DNA from: CAMAVH01 sp036500145
GTDB lineage: Bacteria; Pseudomonadota; Alphaproteobacteria; SMXQ01
Direction of reading: 5' to 3'
Assembly (NCBI GenBank): GCA_036500145.1
Contig: DASYCO010000042.1
Span: 27,871 to 91,870 of the forward strand
DNA: 64,000 bases
Below the pieces are notes generated by a model, which was given only the letters and a program-made list of their open reading frames with translations, did no database searches and had not been told where the DNA came from. Position numbers and translations under genes: made by a program. Of this stretch, positions 7,227-15,668 are shown piece after piece (the first letter of the stretch is position 1; the number at the start of each line of letters is the position of its first letter).

Positions 7227-9215
7227 TCAGGCGCTGGCGCGCGCGTCGTCGTCCAGCTCGAAGCTGTCTTCCGGGGCGACGGTGGCGTGCAGGCGCGACG
7301 CCGGGAAGCGCAGCGTCACCGTGGTGCCGACGCCCGAGGCGCTCTCGATCTCCAGCGCGCCGCCATGCAGCTCCATCAGATGCTTCGTCAGCGGCAGGCC
7401 GAGGCCGGTGCCGTCGTATTTCCGGCTCAGGCTGCTGTCGATCTGGCGGAACGGCTCGAGGGAGGTCGCGACCTCCTCCGGGCTCATGCCGATGCCGCTG
7501 TCCTGAATGACGAACAGCAGGTCGCCCTTCGCGCCGCCGCGGTCGATCACCCCGGTGAGGACGACGCGCCCGCCGGGATGGCTGAACTTGAAGGCGTTGG
7601 TGAGGATGTTGATCAGCACCTGCCGCACGCGGCGCTTGTCGCCGTAGAGGTAGGGCAGGTCGCCCGACACCGAGGCCACGATCGCCACGTTGGCCGCTTC
7701 GGCTTGCGTGCCGACCATGCGCAGGCAGTCGGCGGCCACGTCGGCGGGGCGGATGTAGTCCTCCAGCAGCGTCATGCGGCCGCTCTCGGCCTTCGACAGG
7801 TCGAGGATGTCGTTGATCAGGCTCAGCAGGTGCTTGCCGCTTTCGTGGATGTGCTTGGCGTAGTCGATCGCGCGCGGCCCGGCGTCGGCGCCGAGGATGC
7901 CCGAGCTGATCACTTCCGAAAAGCCGATGATGGCGTTGAGCGGCGTGCGCAGCTCATGGCTCATCGCCGCGAGGAACTCCGACTTCGAGCGGTTGGCGTC
8001 GTCCGCCAGGTCCTTGGCGGCGAGCAGGCTGTCGAGGCTGCGCTTGCGCTCGGTGATGTCGCGCAGGTTGGCGACGATGCCGCCGATGCCTGCGTCGTCG
8101 CGCAGGTAGCAGCAGATGATCTCGAAGGAACGCCACTGGCCGTCGGCGTGGCGCAGGCGGATTTCGGACGTCATGTTGACGCCCTGCGCTTCCTGGACCC
8201 GCCCGAGGAAGGCGTAGAACGGCCCGAGCTCGGCCGGCGACAGGAACTCGTCGAGGCGGCGGCCGACCAGGCCGTTCGGCGCGAAGCCGAGGATGCGCTT
8301 GGCCGATTCGCTGCAGTAGGTGAACTGGCTGCGCTCGTCGAGGATGGCGATGACGTCGGAGCTGTTGCGGATCAGCGAGCGGTAGCGCCGCGCGTTGAAC
8401 TCGAGCCGGCGCGCGGCGCGGGCGCGGTTGGCCGACAGGCGGCGATCGGCGATGGCCGAGACGAGGCCGAGCAGCAGCAGGAAGAAGGCGGTGCCGGCGA
8501 CGACGATGGCGAGCAGCGCCGGCGTCAGGTCCATGGCGCCATGCGGCCTGTCGGGCGCCGCGCTGTAGCGGGCTGCGGCCATGCCGGTGAAATGCATCCC
8601 GCTGATCGCCGACGCCATGATGGCCGCGCTGAGCAGGCGGTGCCACTGAGTCTGCTCGTGGAGCGCGAACCACAGGGCGAGGGTCGCCGCGATGACGGCG
8701 ATGACGATGGAGGCGACGAGCAGCACCATGTCGTAGTGGATCGTGGCGGCCATGCGCATCGCCGACATGCCGACGTAGTGCATGGCGGCGATGCCGAGCC
8801 CCATGCAGAGGCCGGCAGGCAGCAGGCGACGCCATGCGAACGGGCCGCCGCCGGCGATGAGAAGCCCGACGCCCGCCATGCCGATGGCGACGGCCAGGGA
8901 CGCGGCGGTGAGCGGGACGTCGTAGCCGAGCGGCGTGTCGATGCGGAACGACAGCATGGCGACGAAATGCATCGCCCAGATGCCGCCGCCCATGGTGAAG
9001 GCGTCCAGCGCCAGCCACCAGGCGCGCGCGCGGCCGTTGGCGGCGGCGCGCAGGCGGCCGGCGACGTCGAGCGCCACGAAGGAGGCGAACATGGCGATCG
9101 CCACCGACAGGGCGACGAGCGCCCAGTCGTAGCTACCGGTCAGGTGCGCGTGGGCGAACGGGTGAATGGCGGTCCTCCTGATCGTGGAGTGCCGATCGAC
9201 CTGAGCGGATTGCAC
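7227..9215 (-). CDS. MHYT-domain sensor histidine kinase with PAS domain
   Basis: A 662-residue integral-membrane kinase. The first 250 or so residues form seven hydrophobic segments with three MHYT-type motifs (AMHFVAM, AMHYVGM, MHFTGM), a module proposed to sense O2, CO or NO through bound copper. A PAS domain follows (IAILDERSQFTYCSESAKRILGF, about 285-400). The HisKA box is AAMSHELRTPLNAI (about His417). The ATPase has N-box ILTNAFKFSHPGG, G1 QDSGIGMS and G2 GTGLGLPL. There is no receiver domain, so the partner regulator lies elsewhere. It converges on phaR with 4 bp between the stop codons. Whether it influences PHA metabolism is not shown. Confidence 0.93.
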   Translation of the reverse strand: MQSAQVDRHSTIRRTAIHPFAHAHLTGSYDWALVALSVAIAMFASFVALDVAGRLRAAANGRARAWWLALDAFTMGGGIWAMHFVAMLSFRIDTPLGYDVPLTAASLAVAIGMAGVGLLIAGGGPFAWRRLLPAGLCMGLGIAAMHYVGMSAMRMAATIHYDMVLLVASIVIAVIAATLALWFALHEQTQWHRLLSAAIMASAISGMHFTGMAAARYSAAPDRPHGAMDLTPALLAIVVAGTAFFLLLLGLVSAIADRRLSANRARAARRLEFNARRYRSLIRNSSDVIAILDERSQFTYCSESAKRILGFAPNGLVGRRLDEFLSPAELGPFYAFLGRVQEAQGVNMTSEIRLRHADGQWRSFEIICCYLRDDAGIGGIVANLRDITERKRSLDSLLAAKDLADDANRSKSEFLAAMSHELRTPLNAIIGFSEVISSGILGADAGPRAIDYAKHIHESGKHLLSLINDILDLSKAESGRMTLLEDYIRPADVAADCLRMVGTQAEAANVAIVASVSGDLPYLYGDKRRVRQVLINILTNAFKFSHPGGRVVLTGVIDRGGAKGDLLFVIQDSGIGMSPEEVATSLEPFRQIDSSLSRKYDGTGLGLPLTKHLMELHGGALEIESASGVGTTVTLRFPASRLHATVAPEDSFELDDDARASA

Positions 9216-9323
9216 CGACGGGACGTCACGGCCTGCATGCAGGGTGATGCAGGCTCGTTAACGACCGCTTAACGCCGATGTCGCCTTAAGTCGCGCGATA
9301 TCAATAACTTATATAAGAATGCG

Positions 9324-10673
9324 TCACGCGACGGCGCGAATCGCCTCGCCGACGATGCCGAACAGTTCCTCGATCTGCGCCTGGCTGATGATGAGCGGCG
9401 GCGACAGGGCGATGATGTCGCCGGTGACGCGGACCAGCAGGCCGCGCTTCTGGCATTCGAGGAACACCTCGTAGGCGCGCGCGCCCGGCGCGCCGGGACG
9501 CGGCGCCAGCTCGATGCCGGCGACGAGGCCGATGTTGCGGATGTCGATCACGTTGGGCAGGCCCTTGAGGGCGTGCGCCGCCTCTTCCCACGGCGCCGAC
9601 AGGTCGGCCGCGCGCTGGAACAGGTTCTCGCGCTCGTAGAGGTCGAGGGTGGCGAGCGCTGCGGCGCAGGCCAGCGGATGGCCCGAGTAGGTGTAGCCGT
9701 GGAACAGCTCGATGACGCCTTCCGGGCCGTTCATGAAGGCCTCGTAGATGCCCTTGCGCACCATCACCGCGCCCATCGGCACGGCGCCGTTGGTGATGCC
9801 CTTGGCGGTGCTCATGATGTCGGGCAGCACCCCGAAATAGTCGGCGGCGAACGGCGCGCCGAGGCGGCCGAAGCCGGTGATGACCTCGTCGAAGATCAGC
9901 AGGATGCCGTACTTGTCGCAGATCGCGCGCAGCTTCTCGAGATAGCCCTGCGGCGGCACCAGCACGCCGGTCGAGCCCGCCATCGGCTCGACGATCACCG
10001 CGGCGATGGTCGAGGGATCGTGCAGCGCCACGAGGCTTTCCAGGCTGTCGGCGAGATGCGCGCCCCACGCCGGCTGGCCGCGCGAGAAGGCGTTGTGCTC
10101 GAGGTTGTGCGTGTGCGGCAGATGGTCGACGCCAGTGAGCGTCGGGCCGAACTGCTTGCGGTTGCTGACGATGCCGCCGACCGAGATGCCGCCGAAGTTG
10201 ACGCCATGGTAGCCGCGCTCGCGGCCGATCAGGCGCGTGCGCCCCGCTTCGCCGCGCACCTTGTGGTAGGCGAGCGCGATCTTCAGCGCCGTCTCGACCG
10301 ATTCGGAGCCGGAGTTCGTGTAGAACACGTGGTCGAGGTCGCCGGGGGCCAGGCTGGCCAGGCGGCTGGCCAGCTCGAAGGCCTTGGGGTGGCTCATCTG
10401 GAACGCGGTGGCGTAGTCCATCTCGCGCGCCTGGGCCGCGATGGCGTCGGCGATCTCGTCGCGGCAATGGCCGGCGTTGACGCACCAGAGGCCGGCGCTG
10501 CCGTCGAGCAGCCTGCGGCCGTCGGTCATCTCATAATGCATGTCCTTGGCGCGCGCGATCAGGCGCGGGGCGGCCTTGAACTGGCGGTTCGGCGTGAAAG
10601 GGACCCAGTAGGCCTCCAGATCGTTACGTACGGGAGCGCTTTGGCTCGGCTGGCGCTGCGCCTGGGCGGCCAT
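9324..10673 (-). CDS. Class III omega-amino acid:pyruvate aminotransferase
   Basis: A 449-residue PLP enzyme of the beta-alanine/omega-amino acid:pyruvate transaminase type. It contains the N-terminal substrate-pocket segment YWVPFTPNRQFK, the PLP phosphate loop TNSGSESVETALK, the PLP aspartate in LLIFDEVITGFGRLG, and the Schiff-base lysine in STAKGITNGAVPMGA (about Lys290). The family usually acts on beta-alanine, taurine or aliphatic omega-amines. An in-frame ATG at 10748 would add 25 basic residues with no family counterpart, so the start at 10673 (MAAQAQRQP) is preferred with moderate certainty. Confidence 0.92.
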   Translation of the reverse strand: MAAQAQRQPSQSAPVRNDLEAYWVPFTPNRQFKAAPRLIARAKDMHYEMTDGRRLLDGSAGLWCVNAGHCRDEIADAIAAQAREMDYATAFQMSHPKAFELASRLASLAPGDLDHVFYTNSGSESVETALKIALAYHKVRGEAGRTRLIGRERGYHGVNFGGISVGGIVSNRKQFGPTLTGVDHLPHTHNLEHNAFSRGQPAWGAHLADSLESLVALHDPSTIAAVIVEPMAGSTGVLVPPQGYLEKLRAICDKYGILLIFDEVITGFGRLGAPFAADYFGVLPDIMSTAKGITNGAVPMGAVMVRKGIYEAFMNGPEGVIELFHGYTYSGHPLACAAALATLDLYERENLFQRAADLSAPWEEAAHALKGLPNVIDIRNIGLVAGIELAPRPGAPGARAYEVFLECQKRGLLVRVTGDIIALSPPLIISQAQIEELFGIVGEAIRAVA

Positions 10674-11053
10674 GCGGCGCGTGGCGTCCTTCCGGGGCTG
10701 GTTCCGCTTCTTGGACGCAGGTGACGCATGGATTTTGCCGCCGGACATGGCTCCGCTACTCCTCTGGCTTGGTCTGAAGGCGATTTATTCGCGGAAAAGA
10801 CTACACCCCGGCCGCCCGAGCCGCACCCGGCCACTGCGAAACGGCCGCTGCACCCTGCAAAACGTCGCCGACAGCCTTGGGGAATCAGCGGAATCGGACA
10901 CGGATTGGTTAATTTGGCGGACCGGCATATGCCCTTTAAGGTATTGTATCTATTATATAATTCATGTTGACGGCTTTCCGGGAATCCATCACAAGTCACA
11001 AAGAATATAAAATTTTAGCTAAAAGCTAACCTCTAAGTGAGAACGCTCCTGCC
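10674..11053. promoter_or_regulatory. AT-rich divergent intergenic region
   Basis: The gap between the aminotransferase and a small rightward gene. Its right half is markedly AT-rich compared with its surroundings, with a TATTATATAATT-like run near 10950-10965 that could supply -10 elements. A palindrome TTAGCTAAAAGCTAA lies at 11015-11029. The left 75 bp could instead be the 5' end of the aminotransferase gene. I see no RNA gene or terminator here. Confidence 0.4.
11015..11029. promoter_or_regulatory. Perfect 6-bp inverted repeat, possible operator
   Basis: TTAGCT and AGCTAA are separated by three A residues, 25 bp before the GTG start of the small gene at 11054. Its position just upstream of the start, within an AT-rich leader, would suit an operator or a weak leader hairpin. 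No matching site was noticed elsewhere in the window. Confidence 0.35.
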
Positions 11054-11440
11054 GTGCACATCTCGTCCACGTCCATAGCCCCTTACGGGACCCTGCCGAG
11101 CCTGGTGGCGACACCGGTCGAGGGGGACGTGCGCGCCGTCACGGGTGCCCAGGCCGTCCTGCCGCCCCAGCGCGACGGCGGCCAAGCGGCGCAGTGGAGC
11201 GATGCCACCTGGACCTCCGAAAATTCGGCCAGGGCGGCGCGCGCCTACCAGCGCGCCGGCCGCGCCGGGGCTGGAGCCCCGGAACACGGGCCGTTCACCG
11301 CCCAGCGCTTCGCCCAGGAAGGGGCTGCGGACGGCCCGATGGCGTCCCTGCACCAGCAGGGCGTCGCCACCTATCGCGCGACGCGCGACGCCGGCACGCA
11401 ATTCGCGCGCGGCGACATGGGCATCGACCTCCACGCCTGA
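11054..11440 (+). CDS. Uncharacterised small protein with GTG start
   Basis: A 128-residue hydrophilic protein with no signal peptide or membrane segment. The second half has a regular helical pattern rich in Ala, Arg and Gln (ARAYQRAG, FTAQRFAQE, LHQQGVATYRATRD). Third codon positions are mostly G/C as in the neighbours, which supports coding. I do not recognise the family. The start is a GTG (no in-frame ATG is near), preceded by a weak purine stretch. It follows the AT-rich leader with the palindrome and precedes the glycan operon by about 100 bp. Possibly a regulatory or structural small protein, but the function is unknown. Confidence 0.6.
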   Translation: MHISSTSIAPYGTLPSLVATPVEGDVRAVTGAQAVLPPQRDGGQAAQWSDATWTSENSARAARAYQRAGRAGAGAPEHGPFTAQRFAQEGAADGPMASLHQQGVATYRATRDAGTQFARGDMGIDLHA

Positions 11441-11581
11441 GGCGCGGACGCGGGCCGGCCGGCCCTTTCGGCGCGGCCGCATCGCCTTGCAAAAACCCTT
11501 TCGGCCAGTATGTTAAGCGAAACGTGAACCCGGCGCCGACGCATGTTCCATGCGCGGACGAAGCCACATTCGCAGGCTACG

Positions 11582-12784
11582 ATGGACGCCGATGCGCGTA
11601 CAAACTCCCCCGTGAAAGTCCTCCACGTCATCACCGGCCTATTCACCGGCGGCGCCGAGATGATGCTCACCAAGCTTCTGGCGGGGCTCCCCGGCGACCA
11701 GGCCAGCCACGTTGTCGTTTCCTTGACCGGCAGCGGCCCGCTGGCCGACCGCATCACGGCAGGCGGCGTGCCGGTGGTCGTGCTCGGCATGGACAAGCCC
11801 GGCCTCGCCAAATGGCCCGCCGTGATCAGCGGCTTTTTTCGGCTCGTGCGGCTGATCCGCTACGAAAAGCCCGACGTGGTGCAGGCCTGGATGTATCACG
11901 CCAACCTGGCCGCCAGCCTCGCCACGCTTTTGGCCTTTCCGTTCGGCCACAAGCCGCCCGTGCTCTGGGGCATCCGCCAGAGCGACCTCGATCCGCAGAA
12001 GAGCAAGCGCGCGACGATCCGCATCGCCAAGCTGGGCGGCTATACGTCGCGCTGGCTGAGCGACAAGATTCTCTGCTGTTCCGACGTCGCGCGCAGCGTG
12101 CATGAGGAGATCGGCTACGACGCGTCGCGCATGGTCGTGATCCCCAACGGCTTCGACCTCGACGAATTCAAGCCCGACGCCGAAGCGCGCGCGCGCCTGC
12201 GCCGCGAGATCGCCGTGCCCGACGACGCGCCCCTGATCGGCCTCGTCGGCCGCTTCGACGTCCAGAAGGATCACCGCAGTTTCTTAGCCGCCGCCGGCCA
12301 AGTGCGCCGCGCGCGGCACAACGCCCATTTCCTGCTGTGCGGCAGCGGCATCGAACCGTCGAACCCCGAGCTCGCCGGCTGGATCGACGATTTCGACCTC
12401 GGCACGAGCTGCCGCCTGCTCGGCGTGCGCAAAGACATGCCGCACATCATGGCGTCGCTCGACCTGACCGTGTCCTCCTCGGCCTTCGGCGAAGGGTTCC
12501 CCAACGTTCTCGGCGAGGCCATGGCGGCGGGCGTTCCCTGCGTGACGACCGACGTCGGCGATTCGCGCGCCATCGTCGGCGACACCGGCCGCACCGTGCA
12601 GGCGCGCGACCCCGATGCCCTGGCCCAAGCGGTGATCGGCATGCTGGACCTGCCGGAAAACGAACGCCTGGCGCGAGGCGCGGCGGCGCGCCGCCGCATC
12701 GCCGACAATTACGAACTGTGCAACGTTGCGCAGCGTTATCTTGCTCTGTACCGCGATATGCTGACCCTGAAAATCTGGGCCTGA
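11582..12784 (+). CDS. GT4-family glycosyltransferase
   Basis: A 400-residue GT-B fold enzyme and the first gene of a four-gene glycan operon. The N-terminal Rossmann domain begins VKVLHVITGLFTGGAE, whose glycine loop suits a nucleotide-sugar retaining transferase. The linker region has IPNGFDLDEFKPD and GLVGRFDVQKDH. The donor-binding EX7E motif is FGEGFPNVLGEAMAAG followed by PCVTTDVGDS. It is cytosolic, or peripheral at the inner membrane. The in-frame ATG at 11543 would add 13 residues. The start at 11582 places the first strand at the usual distance. It ends 2 bp before asnB. Acceptor and sugar are unknown. Confidence 0.92.
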   Translation: MDADARTNSPVKVLHVITGLFTGGAEMMLTKLLAGLPGDQASHVVVSLTGSGPLADRITAGGVPVVVLGMDKPGLAKWPAVISGFFRLVRLIRYEKPDVVQAWMYHANLAASLATLLAFPFGHKPPVLWGIRQSDLDPQKSKRATIRIAKLGGYTSRWLSDKILCCSDVARSVHEEIGYDASRMVVIPNGFDLDEFKPDAEARARLRREIAVPDDAPLIGLVGRFDVQKDHRSFLAAAGQVRRARHNAHFLLCGSGIEPSNPELAGWIDDFDLGTSCRLLGVRKDMPHIMASLDLTVSSSAFGEGFPNVLGEAMAAGVPCVTTDVGDSRAIVGDTGRTVQARDPDALAQAVIGMLDLPENERLARGAAARRRIADNYELCNVAQRYLALYRDMLTLKIWA

Positions 12785-12786
12785 CC

Positions 12787-14742
12787 ATGTGCGGCATCGC
12801 TGGATTGTTCGACCCCGCCGCCGAGCGCAGCGCCGACGCGCTGAACGGGATTGCGGCACGCATGGCCGGCACGCTGCATCATCGCGGGCCGGACGACGGC
12901 GGCGTTTGGAGCGACCCCGCCGCCGGCCTCGGCTTCGGTTTCCGCCGCCTCGCCATCATCGATCTGACGCCCGCCGGACATCAGCCGATGATCGCCGGAG
13001 ACGGCCGCTCGGCCATCGTCTTCAATGGCGAGATCTACAACGCCGAAGACATCCGCCGCGAGCTCGACGGCATCGGCGCATCGCCCGCCGGCGGCTGGCG
13101 CGGCCATTCCGACACCGAGGTGCTGCTGCAGGCCTGCCTTCACTTCGGCGTGGCGGCGGCGGTCGAGCGGCTGATCGGCATGTTCGCCTTCGCCTTCTGG
13201 GACGCGGAACGGCGCCGCCTCACCCTGGTGCGCGACCGCCTCGGCATCAAGCCGCTGTACTGGGCGCGCGACGGCCGGCAGATCCTCTTCGCCTCCGAGC
13301 TGAAGGCGCTGCGCGCCCATGACGGCTTCAGCGCCGAGATCGACCGCCAGGCGCTCGCCGGCTTCCTGCGCCAGGCCTATGTGCCGGGCCCGCGCAGCAT
13401 CTATCGCGACGCGCAGAAGCTGCAGCCCGGCCATATGCTCACCGTCGGACCCGATGGCGAGCCGACCATCGCCTGCTACTGGAGCCTGCGCGACATCGCG
13501 CGCGACGGCCAGATGCGCAAAGAGAACCGGCCGATCGACAACCATGCCGCCGTGGACGAGCTGGACGCCTTGCTGCGCGACGCGGTCAAGCTGCGCATGG
13601 TCGCCGACGTGCCGCTCGGCGCGTTTCTTTCGGGCGGCATCGATTCGTCGACCGTGGTCGCGCTGATGCAGGCGCAATCGAACCGGCCGGTAAAGACCTT
13701 CACCATCGGCTTTCACGAGAAGGGCTACGACGAGGCGGTGCACGCCAAGCAGGTCGCGGCCCATCTCGGCACCGAACATACCGAGCTTTACCTCAACGCC
13801 GAAGACGCGCTGGGGCTGGTGCCGCGCATTCCCGACTGGTACGACGAGCCCTTCGCCGACGTCTCGCAGTTGCCGACCTACCTCGTCTCCGCGATGACGC
13901 GCAGGCACGTCACCGTCGCCTTGTCGGGCGACGGCGGCGACGAACTGTTCGCCGGCTATTCGCGCTACGGCTGGGCCGGGCGGCTCAAGCGCTGGACCGA
14001 CGGCGTGCCGCTGCCGCTGCGGGAGGCCGCGTCCGCCGCCTTGCGCGCCCTGCCGCCGCATGCCTGGGACAAGCTTTCCGGGCTGCTGCCCGAAGGCCGC
14101 CGGCCGCGCCAGCTCGGCCACAAGGCGCACAAGCTCGCCGGCCTCCTGACGCAGCCGAACGCCGACGCCGTCTATCGCCAGCTCGTCGGCTTCTGGCATC
14201 ATCCCGCCGAATTGCTGGCGAGCGACGATCCGCGCGAAGGCCCGCTGTGGGACCAGAGCCTCGCCGCCGACCTGCCGGACTTCACGGCCCGCATGCAGTA
14301 CCTCGACAGCGTGACCTACCTGCCCGACGACATCCTGACCAAGGTGGACCGCGCCAGCATGGCGGTCAGCCTGGAAGCGCGCGTGCCGCTGCTCGACCAC
14401 CGCGTCGTCGCCCATGCCTGGAACCTGCCGGGCGACCTCAAGCTGCGCGACGGCAAGGCGAAGTGGCTGCTGCGCCAGGTGCTCTACCGCTACGTGCCGC
14501 AGGCGCTGGTCGAACGCCCGAAGATGGGCTTCGCCGTCCCGATCAACGCCTGGCTGCGCGGGCCGCTGCGCGATTGGGCCGAGGATCTGCTCGATGAGGC
14601 CCGCCTCAGGCGCGACGGCATCCTCAACCCCATTCCGATCCGCCGCAAATGGCGCGAGCACCTCTCCGGAAGCCGCGACTGGCAATTCGATCTCTGGACT
14701 GTATTGATGTTTCAAGCCTGGCACCAAAGATGGCAGACATGA
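12787..14742 (+). CDS. asnB: Glutamine-hydrolysing asparagine synthase-type amidotransferase
   Basis: A 651-residue class II amidotransferase. The mature N-terminus starts with Cys2 (MCGIAGLFDP), the glutaminase nucleophile, and HRGPDDGG follows at about residue 33. The synthetase domain carries the PP-loop SGGIDSST (about 285) and the acidic VALSGDGGDELFAGYSRYG segment. The length exceeds housekeeping AsnB and resembles enzymes in polysaccharide loci that amidate sugar acids or peptide side chains. It lies inside the operon, 2 bp after the first transferase and overlapping the methyltransferase at ATGA. A carboxylate on the glycan is therefore a more attractive substrate than free aspartate. 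That last point is inference. Confidence 0.92.
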   Translation: MCGIAGLFDPAAERSADALNGIAARMAGTLHHRGPDDGGVWSDPAAGLGFGFRRLAIIDLTPAGHQPMIAGDGRSAIVFNGEIYNAEDIRRELDGIGASPAGGWRGHSDTEVLLQACLHFGVAAAVERLIGMFAFAFWDAERRRLTLVRDRLGIKPLYWARDGRQILFASELKALRAHDGFSAEIDRQALAGFLRQAYVPGPRSIYRDAQKLQPGHMLTVGPDGEPTIACYWSLRDIARDGQMRKENRPIDNHAAVDELDALLRDAVKLRMVADVPLGAFLSGGIDSSTVVALMQAQSNRPVKTFTIGFHEKGYDEAVHAKQVAAHLGTEHTELYLNAEDALGLVPRIPDWYDEPFADVSQLPTYLVSAMTRRHVTVALSGDGGDELFAGYSRYGWAGRLKRWTDGVPLPLREAASAALRALPPHAWDKLSGLLPEGRRPRQLGHKAHKLAGLLTQPNADAVYRQLVGFWHHPAELLASDDPREGPLWDQSLAADLPDFTARMQYLDSVTYLPDDILTKVDRASMAVSLEARVPLLDHRVVAHAWNLPGDLKLRDGKAKWLLRQVLYRYVPQALVERPKMGFAVPINAWLRGPLRDWAEDLLDEARLRRDGILNPIPIRRKWREHLSGSRDWQFDLWTVLMFQAWHQRWQT

Positions 14743-15668
14743 ACGACCGACCGATCGTCCAAACCCCGAAAGCCCGCAGCTCTTCATGGCGAGCGGCGAT
14801 TCCCTGGTGGGCGAAGATCTCCGCCAAGGTGGTCCTGAGCCGCCTGCCGGTCAGCGGCCGCGTCTGGCAGATGCTGCGCATCTTCTCTCCCGGCGACATG
14901 CTGCTGCCGCACTACGCGATCGGCGTCTTCCGCGTGCATTACGAGCGCGCCGGCCGACCGGCGCCCGGGTTCGCCTACCTTGAGCTGGGGCCGGGCGATT
15001 CCCTGGCGACTGCGGCGGTCGCCTGGGCGCATGGCGCCGGCGGCGGCTGGCTCGTCGACGCCGGCTCCTACGCCGCGCGCGACATCGCGCTCTACCGCCC
15101 CCTGCTCGACGCGCTGATCGCGCGGCGGACGGAGCTCGGCCTGACGCGCGACGCCAGCGAGCTGCTCGCCTGCAAGACGATCGACGAGCTGCTCGAGCGC
15201 ACCGGCTGCCAGTTCCGCGAGCATGGCCTCGCCGACCTGAAGGCGGTCCCGGCGAACAGCATCGACTTCGTCCTCTCGCAGGCGGTGCTCGAGCATGTGC
15301 CGCGCGCCGAATTCACCGAGACCATGCGCGAGCTCTGCCGGCTGATGAAGCCTGGCGCGGCGAGCTCGCACCAGATCGACTTCAAGGACCATCTCGGCGG
15401 CTCGCTGCACAACCTCCACTTCTCCAACGAGTTCTGGGAGAAGCCCTGGTTCGCGCAGCGCAGCGGCTTCTACACCAACCGCCTGCAATTCTCCGACATG
15501 CTGCGCGACCTCACGGCGGCAGGCTTCGCCGTCGACGTCGTCTGCCGCGAGACCTGGGACGAGCTGCCGGTCGAGAAGCGCAAGCTGCCCCTGCCGTTCC
15601 GCGAAAGGTCGGACGAAGACCTCAAGATCCAGACCGTCGAACTGATCGCGAAGAAGCATGGCGCCTGA
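14739..15668 (+). CDS. SAM-dependent methyltransferase of the glycan operon
   Basis: A 309-residue class I methyltransferase. It has motif I YLELGPGDSLATA (about residue 82), an acidic end of strand 2 in WLVDAGSYAARD, motif IV/V with DFVLSQAVLEHVPRAEF (about 182), and RLMKPGA. The ATG at 14739 overlaps the asnB TGA (ATGA), a translational-coupling arrangement. An ATG nine bases earlier is also in frame. The gene overlaps the next glycosyltransferase by 11 bp. Tight packing with two GT4 enzymes and AsnB argues that it methylates a sugar or the growing glycan. Confidence 0.88.
   Translation: MNDRPIVQTPKARSSSWRAAIPWWAKISAKVVLSRLPVSGRVWQMLRIFSPGDMLLPHYAIGVFRVHYERAGRPAPGFAYLELGPGDSLATAAVAWAHGAGGGWLVDAGSYAARDIALYRPLLDALIARRTELGLTRDASELLACKTIDELLERTGCQFREHGLADLKAVPANSIDFVLSQAVLEHVPRAEFTETMRELCRLMKPGAASSHQIDFKDHLGGSLHNLHFSNEFWEKPWFAQRSGFYTNRLQFSDMLRDLTAAGFAVDVVCRETWDELPVEKRKLPLPFRERSDEDLKIQTVELIAKKHGA

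Noticed and set aside
4888..7506. 872-codon rightward frame
   Set aside because: It runs antisense through the PHA synthase and across phaR in another frame. Its protein is Arg/Gln/Ala-rich low complexity. The genes on the real strands have clear families.
12736..14787. 683-codon leftward frame
   Set aside because: Antisense to asnB over its full length, low complexity, no motif.
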